In this document: positions 1 through 8,897 of the stretch, piece after piece | How positions within the stretch are numbered: the first letter of the stretch is position 1 | How the letters are laid out: each line of letters opens with the position of its first letter | NCBI GenBank assembly: GCA_035606695.1 | Contig: DATNEW010000050.1 | Coordinates: forward strand, 124,001-188,000 | Length of the DNA: 64,000 nucleotides | Direction: 5' to 3' | From: Gemmatimonadaceae bacterium | GTDB taxonomy: Bacteria; Gemmatimonadota; Gemmatimonadetes; Gemmatimonadales; Gemmatimonadaceae | Translations under genes and position numbers: made by a program | Notes under the pieces: generated by a model | Database searches by the model: none | What the model saw: the letters and a program-made list of their open reading frames with translations, nothing else | Told to the model about the DNA's origin: nothing

Positions 1-432
1 TTCGTTCGCCTGGAGTCCGTGCCGTCACAGCCGCGCCTGCACGAATTGAACGCGCACTTCGCTCCGCTGAGCGCGATGATCGACGCGGCGGGCGACGATC
101 TCGCCAAGTGGTGGCAGATCGTGCTGCTGATGTGGAAGGAAGGCGATCTGCTGCGCGAAGCGATCGCTCTCGCGCGCGATCGGTATCTCTATTGGCGCAA
201 CGTCGTGCTCGACGTGCTCAGTCGCGACGCGCAGAAGCCGGAGTTCGTCGTCACGCGCACCGCCGCGGGCACGGAAGCGGACCGCGTGTTTCCGCTACCG
301 CAGTCGTGGGACGAAGATTGGTATGCGGGCGAGCCGGCAAATCAGTCGTGGGGACACGATCACGATTCAGACGCGGCAGGCGGGGCACCGCATCCCAACA
401 CCGGCATTCCGCAACCGACTGACCAGGCGTAA
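1..432 (+). CDS. Hypothetical protein, C-terminal fragment
   Basis: The reading frame is open to the left edge, so this is the 3' end of a longer gene; the first in-window start-like codon is GTG at 19. The visible 143 residues hold a Trp-rich helical stretch (KWWQIVLLMW near residue 36) followed by an Arg-rich helix, then a charged, low-complexity tail ending in TAA at 430-432. I do not recognise the family. Its last 66 bases overlap the convergent oxidoreductase gene, so either this tail or that gene's C-terminus could be slightly misjudged. Confidence 0.45.
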   Translation, partial: FVRLESVPSQPRLHELNAHFAPLSAMIDAAGDDLAKWWQIVLLMWKEGDLLREAIALARDRYLYWRNVVLDVLSRDAQKPEFVVTRTAAGTEADRVFPLPQSWDEDWYAGEPANQSWGHDHDSDAAGGAPHPNTGIPQPTDQA

Positions 433-1581
433 GCCGAGCGCGGTCGCGGGTGTGAGAATGCCGGCGCGCCGCGTGCTCGTGCGATCCGCGCCATCATCGG
501 CGAGCGCGAGCGCGGCTTCGGAGACGATCTTCGCGGTGACGTCCGTCGCGGGATCGCCCCGATCGGCCACCTCGGCCCACGTGCTCGTGCCATCGTCGTA
601 CTTGCCGACGAACTGCGCGCGGAAATACGGATTGGCGGGGCGCATGGCGTCGGGAAAGGCCCCGCGCGCGAACGGCGCAATCCAATCGGCCGCGCCCGGC
701 TGACGGGCCATCAGCTGATACGCCGCCATTCCCATCGACGCGGCCGATGCCGCGACGAATCCGAGCGGCGAATTCGTGTCCCAGTATTCCTGATACCGGA
801 ATCCGGCGCCGTACGGTTCCCCCCACTCGCGAAACAGCGCGGCGCTGCGGCGAACCACGCGCGTATTGATCGGCGCCATGAAGAAGGGGGCGACCCATCG
901 GCCGAGGTCCTGATCGGCGATCGGGCCTGCCGGATCGGCGTTCCCCGCCCGCTCGGCATCCGTTTGTGTTTCATGAGGATTCAATAATATCGGATCTCTC
1001 ATAGCCTGAAGATCGGCTGGCCGGCGCCACAGCTCGCGCGTCGAGGCCGCGGTGCCGGCGTTGTAGCCGCCCGCATACTGGAAATAGCCTTTCACCTGTC
1101 GCAACTCGGCGCCGCGTGCCCGACCGTGCTCCGCGAGCAGGAACGCGCCAAGGTCCGACGGAACGGAGTCGAAGCCGCAGAGCGGGACGATGCGTGCGCC
1201 CGAGTGTTCGGCGCGCGCGTGGTAGCGGTCGATCATTCGGCGGACGTGCGCCGTCTCGCCGGTGATGTCGACGTAGTCCACGCCCGCTTCCGCGCACGCG
1301 CGAAGCGCCGGCTCGCCGTAGAGGACAAACGGACCGAGCGCGGCGAGGAGGACGCGAGTCTCGCCGACCATGCGGCGGACGGCGGCGTCGTCGAGCGCAT
1401 CAGCGACGATGGCGCCGGGCTTCGTGCGCAGCGAGCGACGGAGCGCGTCGAGCGCGGATGCGTTCCTTCCCGCGACCGCCCAACGAATTCCGTTCGCGGC
1501 CGCAACGCGGTCGAGATACGAAGCGATGGCGCGCCCCGCGGAGCCCGTCGCTCCGAAGACGACGATGTCGTACCGACTCAT
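367..1581 (-). CDS. Saccharopine-dehydrogenase-like / trans-acting enoyl reductase family protein
   Basis: A 404-residue NAD(P)-dependent Rossmann protein. The N-terminus carries a dinucleotide motif (VVFGATGSAGR, residues ~7-17), followed by AGR and, near residues 75-110, the GPF..YGEP and DYVDITGE segments typical of the family that includes mycobacterial trans-acting enoyl reductases and saccharopine reductase-like proteins. SVPSDLG follows near residue 140, and the C-terminal GILTPATALG block is also family-like. The ATG at 1579-1581 is chosen because the Rossmann motif begins directly after it; longer starts only add sequence overlapping the cyclase gene. Substrate is unknown. The cyclase-ATPase gene lies 31 bp upstream on the same strand. 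Confidence 0.8.
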   Translation of the reverse strand: MSRYDIVVFGATGSAGRAIASYLDRVAAANGIRWAVAGRNASALDALRRSLRTKPGAIVADALDDAAVRRMVGETRVLLAALGPFVLYGEPALRACAEAGVDYVDITGETAHVRRMIDRYHARAEHSGARIVPLCGFDSVPSDLGAFLLAEHGRARGAELRQVKGYFQYAGGYNAGTAASTRELWRRPADLQAMRDPILLNPHETQTDAERAGNADPAGPIADQDLGRWVAPFFMAPINTRVVRRSAALFREWGEPYGAGFRYQEYWDTNSPLGFVAASAASMGMAAYQLMARQPGAADWIAPFARGAFPDAMRPANPYFRAQFVGKYDDGTSTWAEVADRGDPATDVTAKIVSEAALALADDGADRTSTRRAGILTPATALGLRLVSRLRNAGVGMRCPACRV

Positions 1582-1612
1582 CGTGCGCCGGCCGCCATCG
1601 TCGCCGTCACCG

Positions 1613-4600
1613 TCAGGCGGGCATGGAGACGGAGTCGCCGGCGACCAACGCGTCCAGCGTCGTGCGCAGGTCGCGCAGCTCCGGACTGTCGCGGCCTTCG
1701 GTGAACCACGCGTCGAGCGGCTCGAGCAACGCACGGGCTTCGTCGCGCTCGCCGGCGTTGGCCAGCATGCGAGCGAGCAGCAGCGCCGCACGCAACTCGA
1801 GCAATCGGGCGCCCTGTCCGCGCGCGATGTCGATCGCCGCGCGGAAGCTCCGTTCGGCGTGCTCCGTGTTGCCGAGCCCCAGCTCGATCTCACCAATGTT
1901 GCGGTGGAATTCGGCGGTGTAGTAGAGCTCGTCCTGCTCGCCCGCGATACGGAGCGCGGTCCGCAGAGAATCCAACGCGGCTTCGGGGTCGCCGGCGGCG
2001 CGCAGCGCGTCGGCGACCATCATGTACATCGTCGGCACGTAGATGCCCGACTCGTTGTTGACGAAGTCGTCGATCGCCGAGCGAATGCGCGGCACGGCGG
2101 CGGACGCGTCGCCCTGCATCGCCTCGGCCCAGCCGCTGTACACGCGCATGGTGTCGGCCCAGAACGCAAATCCCTTCTGCACTGACAGCGAATAGCCTTG
2201 ATCCGCTTTCGCGGCCACCGTCGGAACGTCGCGTGTGTCCAGGTAGAAATACATCGCGATGCCGAGGCCCACGCTGGTGCACGCGGGATTGGCCAGCGCC
2301 TGCACCAGGTCCTCGAGCTCGCGCAGCCGCTTCGCCGCTTGATCGATGTGGCCCGTCAGCCGCAGGCTCATCGTCAGAAATGCCAGACAGCAGACGGTCG
2401 ACGGAATCTGGAACACCCGCACGAGCTCCTTCTCCTGCTCCAGATCAAAGATCTCTAACGCCTTCTCGGCGTGAAAGCGCGCTTCCTCGAACTCGCCGCG
2501 GAAGAAGTGCGTGTAGCCGATGCCGTGGCGCGCCGCGACGTGCAAGATCTTCACGTCGGTCGCCAGCGCGATGTCCAGCACCGTCTTCGCCTCGGCCAGC
2601 GCGCGCCCGTGCTCGCCGCGAACGAAGAGCACCGTCCACAAGCCCCACAGCGCGGCGAGCAAACCCTGGCCGTTGTTCGCGCGCTCGCACAAGTCGCGCG
2701 CGCGATTGCACGCGATCTCGACTTCGCGCGCGCCCCAGCCGCGCGTGGCCATCAGTGCCGGCGCGAGCGCGAGCTGCGCGTTCATTTCCTTTTGAATACG
2801 ATCGGGATCGTCTTCCGGGAGCGTCGAGAGCAGGGCGATCGCTTTGCGCAGGTGGCCCACGCACTCCTCGACCGCCGAACGCTCCTGCGCCTGGAAACCC
2901 GCCTTCATCCAGTAGTCGATTGCGTCCGAGGTGTGCCCCGCGCCCTCGAAGTGCCGAGCCAGCAATTCCGGCTTCGTCTCCGCCGTCTCGGGGAAATGCT
3001 CGAGCAACGCGGTCGCGATGCGCCCGTGGTATTCCTGTCTGGTCTTGCGCAGCAGCGACTCGTACGCTGCGTCCTGCATGAGCGCGTGCTTGAACGTGTA
3101 CGTCGCGCGCGGCGGAATCCCCACCCGTGAGATCAGATCGAGCTCCGTGATGTGCTCGAGCGCGCGGCGCAGCGACTCTTCGTCGCGTCCCGAGACGTGC
3201 TGGAGAAGCTCGAAAGTGAACTCGCGGCCGATCGTCGACGCGAGCTGCGCGACCGATTTATCCGCGCGAAGTCGGTCGATGCGGGCCATGAGAGAATCGT
3301 GAACCGTGGCCGGAATGAGTCCGGCCGGCATCGGTCCGATCAGCTCGTAGCGATCCTCGAGCTCGCGCAGCACGCCCGACTCGACGATCGTGCGCACGAC
3401 CGCTTCGACGAAGAGCGGGACACCCGCCGTGCGATCGACGATCTCGCGCGTCAGCGCCTGTGGCAGCGGCTTCCGTCCGACGACGCCCGCGATGAGCGCC
3501 TGCGTATCCTGTCGCGCCAGCGCCTGCAGCACGATCTCGGTGACGTTCGGCGCCGAGCTTCGCGCCACGACACCTTCAGGGCGCGTGGTGCAGACCACCA
3601 TCGCGCGCGACATCGCCTGGCGCGAGATCACGAGGCCGAGCAGTTCCATCGTCGACGGATCTGCCCAGTGCAGATCCTCGATCAGCACCAGCACGGGATC
3701 CGCCGATCCCGAGCGCAGCAATAGGTCGGCGAGCATGTCGAGCGTGCGTTTGCGGTGTCTCTCCGCCGGCAGATCACTCGGCGCGTAGCGTCCTTCGGTC
3801 TGCAACCCGAACAGCGGAGCAACGAGTGGCATCGCTTCGGCCGTATTGATGCGCCGGCCGGCCAGGAACGCGTCGAGCGCCGCAAGCTTCGCCTCGGGCG
3901 AGCCCGCGCTCTCGAACAGCAGCCGGCGCGCAAGCATGTCGACGATTGGATACAGCGCACTGCCGGCGTGATACGGCGAACACTGCGCCTCGAACAGCTC
4001 GTGCGGACCCGTCGCGGCAAACTCTTTCGCGGCACCGGCAAGGCGCGATTTCCCCATGCCGGCTTCGGCGCGCAGAATCAGCGTTTGGCCCGCGCCATTT
4101 TTCGACTGCTGCCACCGCGAGCGAACGCTCTCGAGCTCGTGCTCGCGGCCGACGAAGGGCGCCATGCCGCCGGCGGAAACGGCCGCGAAGCGCGTGGTGC
4201 TGTCGTTCGCGCGGATGACGCGGAAGACGCGCATCGGCTTCGTGATGCCCTTGAGAGCGCGCTCGCCCAGGTCCTCGACCTTGAAGTGGCCGGAGATCAG
4301 GCGGCGCGTCGGCTCGCTCACGAACACCGTGTCGGGCTGCGCTTCGCCCTGAATGCGCGCCGCGATGTTCGGTGTCTCGCCCAATGCGAGCTGCTCGCGC
4401 TTCTCGCCGCTGCCAACGTCGCCGACGACGACCAGGCCCGTGTGAATCCCGACGCGGACGTGCGGCCGCTGCCCGTTGACGTCGACCTTCGACATCGCCT
4501 CGAGAATCTCGAGGCCCGAGTGCACGGCCCGAGCAGCGTTGTCTTCGCGCGCGATCGGGTAGCCAAAGTAGGCCAGGATCCCGTCGCCCAGGTACTGCGC

Positions 4601-4846
4601 GACATGGCCGTCGTAGCGCCGAATGATCCGGGCGCACTCCGACTGATAATTAGTGTACAGGTCACGCAATTCTTCGGGGTCGAGCGACTCCGAGAGCGCG
4701 GTCGATCCGACGAGGTCGACGAACACGACGGTGAGCTGCCGCCGTTCCGCGGAGGAGTCGGACGACTCCTGCGGCAGGGCGGCGCCACAGTTTCCGCAGA
4801 ACTTCATGCCGGCGGGCATTTCCGCGCGGCAGGCAGGGCACTGCAT
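1613..4846 (-). CDS. Class III adenylate/guanylate cyclase with zinc ribbon, AAA ATPase and TPR-like region
   Basis: A 1077-residue soluble regulator. The N-terminus is a zinc ribbon (C3, C6, C17, C20). Next comes a class III nucleotide cyclase domain (residues ~36-210) with metal-binding aspartates D44 (VFVDLVGST) and D88 (YLGDGILAYFG). An AAA/STAND-type ATPase follows, with FVGRE, a Walker A (EAGMGKSR) and a Walker B-like LVLIEDLHWAD. The remaining ~500 residues are helical and TPR-like. The architecture matches bacterial cyclases in which the ATPase/TPR part gates a cyclase thought to make cAMP. ATG at 4844-4846 is chosen because the ribbon starts immediately and a 7-bp repeat array lies just upstream. 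It is divergent from a Ser/Thr kinase. Confidence 0.9.
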   Translation of the reverse strand: MQCPACRAEMPAGMKFCGNCGAALPQESSDSSAERRQLTVVFVDLVGSTALSESLDPEELRDLYTNYQSECARIIRRYDGHVAQYLGDGILAYFGYPIAREDNAARAVHSGLEILEAMSKVDVNGQRPHVRVGIHTGLVVVGDVGSGEKREQLALGETPNIAARIQGEAQPDTVFVSEPTRRLISGHFKVEDLGERALKGITKPMRVFRVIRANDSTTRFAAVSAGGMAPFVGREHELESVRSRWQQSKNGAGQTLILRAEAGMGKSRLAGAAKEFAATGPHELFEAQCSPYHAGSALYPIVDMLARRLLFESAGSPEAKLAALDAFLAGRRINTAEAMPLVAPLFGLQTEGRYAPSDLPAERHRKRTLDMLADLLLRSGSADPVLVLIEDLHWADPSTMELLGLVISRQAMSRAMVVCTTRPEGVVARSSAPNVTEIVLQALARQDTQALIAGVVGRKPLPQALTREIVDRTAGVPLFVEAVVRTIVESGVLRELEDRYELIGPMPAGLIPATVHDSLMARIDRLRADKSVAQLASTIGREFTFELLQHVSGRDEESLRRALEHITELDLISRVGIPPRATYTFKHALMQDAAYESLLRKTRQEYHGRIATALLEHFPETAETKPELLARHFEGAGHTSDAIDYWMKAGFQAQERSAVEECVGHLRKAIALLSTLPEDDPDRIQKEMNAQLALAPALMATRGWGAREVEIACNRARDLCERANNGQGLLAALWGLWTVLFVRGEHGRALAEAKTVLDIALATDVKILHVAARHGIGYTHFFRGEFEEARFHAEKALEIFDLEQEKELVRVFQIPSTVCCLAFLTMSLRLTGHIDQAAKRLRELEDLVQALANPACTSVGLGIAMYFYLDTRDVPTVAAKADQGYSLSVQKGFAFWADTMRVYSGWAEAMQGDASAAVPRIRSAIDDFVNNESGIYVPTMYMMVADALRAAGDPEAALDSLRTALRIAGEQDELYYTAEFHRNIGEIELGLGNTEHAERSFRAAIDIARGQGARLLELRAALLLARMLANAGERDEARALLEPLDAWFTEGRDSPELRDLRTTLDALVAGDSVSMPA

Positions 4847-4849
4847 TGG

Positions 4850-4880
4850 CGATGGGCGGTGGGCGTTGGGCGATGGGCGG
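4850..4880. repeat. 7-bp minisatellite (CGNTGGG), four copies
   Basis: Four consecutive 7-mers, CGATGGG, CGGTGGG, CGTTGGG and CGATGGG, followed by CGG, end three bases before the cyclase start codon. Read on the cyclase strand this is CCCANCG repeated up to the ATG. A matching array in inverted orientation precedes the divergent kinase start. Confidence 0.85.
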
Positions 4881-4951
4881 ACGGCGGAAGCCCTCGCCGC
4901 CGCGTGACGCCCGATGCTGCGAACATATCCCCTCGCGCACACGCGCGCGAG

Positions 4952-4961
4952 TGTCGCGACA
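4952..4961. promoter_or_regulatory. 10-bp palindrome in divergent intergenic region
   Basis: TGTCGCGACA is a perfect palindrome near the centre of the 229-bp divergent gap between the cyclase gene and the Ser/Thr kinase gene. It could be an operator serving both genes. I see no convincing -35/-10 pair, and short palindromes are common in GC-rich DNA. The rest of the gap holds the two 7-bp arrays and otherwise nothing I can name. Confidence 0.25.
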
Positions 4962-5040
4962 TACATTGCGCTCGTGGTAGACGGGCGAGAACTTCGTAGG
5001 GCGCTGAGGTTCGGACACCCTGCGTCCAACGCGCAACCGC

Positions 5041-5075
5041 CCAGCGCCCACCGCCCATCGCCCATCGCCCATCGC
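5041..5075. repeat. 7-bp minisatellite (CCANCGC), five copies
   Basis: Five perfect-length units CCAGCGC, CCACCGC and CCATCGC x3 run directly into the probable TTG start of the kinase at 5076. The array is inverted relative to the one at 4850-4880, so each divergent gene has a copy in the same orientation just before its start. Seven is not a multiple of three, so gain or loss of a unit shifts any frame that reads through it. Confidence 0.9.
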
Positions 5076-7349
5076 TTGATTCACACATTCGACGAATACC
5101 GCGACGCGCTCGCCGAAACGTACGCGCTGGAACGGGAGATCGGTGAAGGTGGCATGGCCACCGTCTATCTCGCGCTCGACCACAAGCACAAGCGGCACGT
5201 TGCGCTCAAGCTGCTGCGGTCGGCATTCGCCGAGCATGGTGTTGCCGAGCGGTTCGTGCGTGAGATTCGCCTGACGGCGCGTCTGTCGCATCCGCACATT
5301 CTGCCCCTGCTCGATTCGGGCAACGTGCTCGACACACCGTTCTACGTCATGCCGCTGGTCGTCGGCGAATCACTGGGCGATCGCCTCGACCGCGAGGGCC
5401 GGCTGCCGATCGAGGACGCGGTGCGCATCGCGACCCAGGTATCGGATGCGCTGGGATATGCGCACGCCCAAGGCATCATTCATCGCGACGTGAAGCCGGC
5501 GAACATCATGCTCGCCGGCCGTCATGCGTTCGTCGCGGACTTCGGCGTCGCCAAGGCCATCTCGTCGTCGACCACCGAGGACGATCGCACGCAAACCGGC
5601 ATGGCGATCGGTACCATCGCGTACATGAGCCCCGAGCAGGCGCTCGGCGAACAGTTCATCGACGCCCGCAGCGACATCTTCAGTCTGGGCGCGGTGCTCT
5701 ACGAGATGCTGACCGGCGAGCGCGCATTCGGCGGAACGAATGCGCAAGCGGTGTTGGCCCGACGCTTTTCGGGCGTTCCGCCGCTGGCGCGCGACAAGCG
5801 ACCCGACGTTCCCGAGGAGCTCGAGCGCGTCATCACGCAGTCGCTGTCGCTCGAGCCCGACGATCGCTTCGCGACGGCCGCCGACTTCGAGGAAGCATTG
5901 CAGGGCGCCATGCGCGCCAGCGCGTTCGCGACCAGCGCACCGCGCTCCGTCGAGGAGACGGAGGTCCTTCCGTCGCTCGCCGTGCTGCCGTTCGACAATC
6001 TCAGCGGCGATCCCGACAACGAGTATCTCTCCGACGGCATCACCGAAGAGATCCTGACGTTGCTCTCGCGCCGCCGCACCATTCGCGTGTGCGCGCGCGC
6101 ATCAGCATTCTCATTCAAGAAGCATCAAGACGACGTGCGTCTGATCGGCAGCCGGCTCGGCGTGCTGAACGTGCTGCTCGGCAGCGTGCGGCGGGCGACC
6201 GATCGATTGCGTGTCACCGCGCGCCTGGTGGATACGCGCGACGGATTCCAGATCTGGTCCGAGCGCTACGATCGGACGCTCGCCGACGTGTTCGCGATTC
6301 AGGACGAGATCGGCGAGTCGATCGCGACGGCGCTCAACGCCACGCTCGTCGGCGATACGCCCGCTCCGGCGCCGACACCGGCGGCGACCCGCATCGATGC
6401 CTACGACATTTTCCTGCGCGGACGCGCGTTCTGGAATCAGCGGACGAGCACCAGCATGCGGAAGGCGCTCGACTGCTTCGAGCAGGTGATCGCCGCCGAT
6501 CCGACGTATGCACCGGCGCACGCCGCGATTGCCGACGTCTGGGTGTCGCTCGCCGTATACGGCGCGGCGGCGCCGGGCGAGGCCATGCCCAAGGCACGCG
6601 TCGCCGCCGAGGCGGCGCTCGCGATCGATCCCGCACTGGCCGAAGCGCGGGTGGCGCTCGGCCACGTGCTCGCGCATTACGACTGGAACTTCACCGCGGC
6701 GGGTCAGGCCTTTCGCCAGGCGATCTCGCTCAATCCTCAGCTGCCGTCGGCGCACCAGGGTTTGGCGACGGCGGTGCTCACGCCCCGGCACAAGTTCGCG
6801 GATGCGGTGAGCGCCATTCGCACGGCGCTCAAGATGGATCCGCTGTCGCCGGTGTTGCGCGTGACGCTGAGCAGCGTGCTGCTCTATGCGCGCGAGTACA
6901 AGGAGGCGGTGGAGGCGGCGAAGTCGGCGCTGGAGCTCGATCCGGCGTTCGCGCCCGCGTACTTCTTCCTCGGACGCGCCTACACGCATCTGCTCGACTT
7001 CGACGCGGCCCGCATGAATGCCGAGCGCTCGGTGGAATTGTCGGGCGCCAGCACGGAGACGTTGGCGTCATTCGGCTACATGCTCGCGCTCGCGGGCGAG
7101 CACGATCGCGCGCGCGGCATTCAGACTGGGCTCGAGCGTCGCGCCGCGGAGACGTACACCTCGCCGACGCACCTTGCGCCGATTCCCGTCGCACTCGGCG
7201 AGTTCGATCGTGCGCTCGGGTTCCTCGAGGCCGCGGCCGACGTTCGCGCCAGTGATCTGATCTGGGCGAACGTGCGGTCGAGTTTCGATCCGCTCAGGAA
7301 GGAGCCGCGGTTCGCGGAGTTGATGAAGCGGATGGGGCTGTTCGTTTAG
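5076..7349 (+). CDS. Ser/Thr protein kinase with TolB-like domain and TPR repeats
   Basis: A PknB-type kinase of ~757 residues if started at TTG 5076. The kinase domain (residues ~17-285) has the glycine loop (GEGGMATVY), K45, HRD with D138, DFG with D155 and the MSPEQ activation segment. It has no transmembrane helix. A TolB/FlgO-like segment follows (SLAVLPFDNLSGDPDNEYLSDG, read from two adjacent blocks), then tandem TPRs (APAHAAIADVWV, PAFAPAYFFLGRAY). An upstream in-frame ATG at 4914 would add 54 residues encoded largely by the 7-bp array. TTG 5076 is preferred because related kinases begin about 20 residues before the glycine loop. The gene is divergent from the cyclase gene and probably signals in the cytoplasm. 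Confidence 0.88.
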   Translation: MIHTFDEYRDALAETYALEREIGEGGMATVYLALDHKHKRHVALKLLRSAFAEHGVAERFVREIRLTARLSHPHILPLLDSGNVLDTPFYVMPLVVGESLGDRLDREGRLPIEDAVRIATQVSDALGYAHAQGIIHRDVKPANIMLAGRHAFVADFGVAKAISSSTTEDDRTQTGMAIGTIAYMSPEQALGEQFIDARSDIFSLGAVLYEMLTGERAFGGTNAQAVLARRFSGVPPLARDKRPDVPEELERVITQSLSLEPDDRFATAADFEEALQGAMRASAFATSAPRSVEETEVLPSLAVLPFDNLSGDPDNEYLSDGITEEILTLLSRRRTIRVCARASAFSFKKHQDDVRLIGSRLGVLNVLLGSVRRATDRLRVTARLVDTRDGFQIWSERYDRTLADVFAIQDEIGESIATALNATLVGDTPAPAPTPAATRIDAYDIFLRGRAFWNQRTSTSMRKALDCFEQVIAADPTYAPAHAAIADVWVSLAVYGAAAPGEAMPKARVAAEAALAIDPALAEARVALGHVLAHYDWNFTAAGQAFRQAISLNPQLPSAHQGLATAVLTPRHKFADAVSAIRTALKMDPLSPVLRVTLSSVLLYAREYKEAVEAAKSALELDPAFAPAYFFLGRAYTHLLDFDAARMNAERSVELSGASTETLASFGYMLALAGEHDRARGIQTGLERRAAETYTSPTHLAPIPVALGEFDRALGFLEAAADVRASDLIWANVRSSFDPLRKEPRFAELMKRMGLFV

Positions 7350-7421
7350 AAGGTTGACGTAGCTCCGTGCCGGTCCGTGTCCGTCCGAAGTCACGTCCGT
7401 GGCAAGGTTTGACTTACGTGT

Positions 7422-8741
7422 TTACGGCAGCACCGGCGTCACTGAGCTGCTCTTGTACACGTACCCGTTCTTCATGACGAACGACGGCTTCTCCATCACG
7501 TGAATGTCCTGGAGCGGATCGCCGGGGACCGCGACGACGTCGGCCAGCTTGCCGCTCGCGAGCGTGCCGATGCGATCGCTCCAGCCGAGCAGCTTGGCAC
7601 CGTTCGACGTGCCGGCGACGATCGATTGCATCGGCGTCATCCCGCCCCACTCGACCATCAGCGTAAACTCGTGACCGTTCGTGCCGTGCGAGCCGACACC
7701 GGCGTCGGTCCCGAGCGCGATGGGAACGCCGTCGCGCACCGCGATCTTGACCGCGTTCCGCATCGCTGACGCCGCGGCGAGCGCCTTCTGCGCGCGCAAG
7801 CCGGTGAGTACGCCGCTGTGCGCGGCCTTCTCCACTGTTTCGCCCGCGCTGAGTGTGGGCACGAGGAACGTGCCGCGCTGCGCCATCATCTTCGCGCCTT
7901 CGTCGTCGAGAAAGGAGCCGTGCTCGATCGACGCGACGCCCGCGCGCACCGCCGTCTTGATGCCTTCGGTACCGTGCGCGTGCGCGGCGACTTTGCGCTC
8001 CAGCTTCGTCGCTTCGTCGACGAGCGCTTTCATCTCCTCGTAGGTGTACTGCTGGACGCCGACCGCGTCGCCCTCGGAGAGCACGCCGCCTGTCGCGCAC
8101 ATCTTGATCACGTCGGCGCCGTACTTCGCCTGATAGCGCACGGCGGCGCGAATCTGGTCGACACCGTCGGCGACGCCGATTTGTGGATTGCCGTCCATGA
8201 GGCCGGGCTTGTAGCCGTTCTCGTCGCAATGTCCGCCGGTGATGCCGATGGCGTGCCCGGCGTTTTCCATGCGGGGACCGATGACGAATCCTTCGCCGAT
8301 CACTTTGCGCAGCGCCATGTCGTCGAAGTTCGGCGCGCCGACGTTGCGAATCGTCGTGAAGCCGGCCATCAACGTCTTCTGCGCGTTGGCGACGCCGATG
8401 ATCGCGCCGGTGCCGTCGTAGTCGCGCACCGGTGCGTCGTTCGACTCGGGGTCCTTGAGCTCGCGCCCGATGATGTGCGTGTGCGCGTCGATGAAGCCGG
8501 GCAGCAGTGTCGCGTCGCCAAGCTCGATGGTGCGCGCGCCGGCGGGAATGGTGACCGCCCCTTGCCGCCCGACCGCGACGATCTTGTCGTCGGTGACGAC
8601 CACGACGCCATTGGCGATCGGTGCCGCTCCGCTGCCGTCGATGACGCGAGCGGCGTGAAGGACGACGGTGCCCGAGCCTTTGAGTTCCTGGGCTGGTGAG
8701 GTGGACGCGGCAAGCAGAGCCAGGAGAACAAATTTTCGCAT
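7422..8741 (-). CDS. Secreted amidohydrolase (imidazolonepropionase-like)
   Basis: A 439-residue metal-dependent hydrolase with a short signal peptide (MRKFVLLALLAASTSPAQ). The amidohydrolase fold is shown by the HxH metal motif (FIDAHTHI, residues ~84-91), an internal HAHG, SIEHGS and the metal Asp in LGTDAGVG. The C-terminal LASGKLADVVAVPGDPLQD block closes the composite beta-sandwich. Family members include secreted peptidases/prolidases and cyclic amide hydrolases, and the substrate cannot be read here. ATG 8741 is preferred over ATG 8747, because the latter lies inside the adjacent GTCATTCC repeat. It is convergent with the upstream kinase. Confidence 0.87.
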   Translation of the reverse strand: MRKFVLLALLAASTSPAQELKGSGTVVLHAARVIDGSGAAPIANGVVVVTDDKIVAVGRQGAVTIPAGARTIELGDATLLPGFIDAHTHIIGRELKDPESNDAPVRDYDGTGAIIGVANAQKTLMAGFTTIRNVGAPNFDDMALRKVIGEGFVIGPRMENAGHAIGITGGHCDENGYKPGLMDGNPQIGVADGVDQIRAAVRYQAKYGADVIKMCATGGVLSEGDAVGVQQYTYEEMKALVDEATKLERKVAAHAHGTEGIKTAVRAGVASIEHGSFLDDEGAKMMAQRGTFLVPTLSAGETVEKAAHSGVLTGLRAQKALAAASAMRNAVKIAVRDGVPIALGTDAGVGSHGTNGHEFTLMVEWGGMTPMQSIVAGTSNGAKLLGWSDRIGTLASGKLADVVAVPGDPLQDIHVMEKPSFVMKNGYVYKSSSVTPVLP

Positions 8742-8742
8742 A

Positions 8743-8834
8743 GTCATTCCGAGCGAAGCGAGGAATCTTGCGTGGGGGTAGAGCGGCCAGTCTCTCTACC
8801 GGGACAGAAGATTCCTCGCTGCGCTCGGAATGAC
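8743..8834. repeat. GTCATTCC-type palindromic element
   Basis: A 92-bp element with inverted arms: GTCATTCCGAGCGAAGCGAG at the left and CTCGCTGCGCTCGGAATGAC at the right, with GAATCT/AGATTC pairing inside. It sits between the amidohydrolase start and the 3' end of the next gene, and its left end overlaps the amidohydrolase's alternative ATG. Related copies lie at 24828, 34418 and 41856. Confidence 0.9.
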
Positions 8835-8888
8835 AAGCAGGCTCGGAATGACAAGCAGGCTCGGAATGACAAGCGCGCTCGGAATGAC
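8835..8888. repeat. 18-bp tandem repeat, three copies
   Basis: AAGCAGGCTCGGAATGAC occurs twice exactly (8835-8852, 8853-8870) and once with two changes (8871-8888). It copies the right arm of the adjacent palindrome, so the array probably grew by slippage or arm duplication. A degenerate end (AGGCACGCTC) runs into the histidine kinase stop codon at 8898-8900. Confidence 0.92.
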
Positions 8889-8897
8889 AGGCACGCT

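Noticed and set aside
4914-5075. N-terminal extension of the Ser/Thr kinase from ATG 4914
   Set aside because: The added 54 residues are mostly encoded by the 7-bp array and do not belong to the kinase fold; TTG 5076 fits family N-termini better. It is kept as an alternative.
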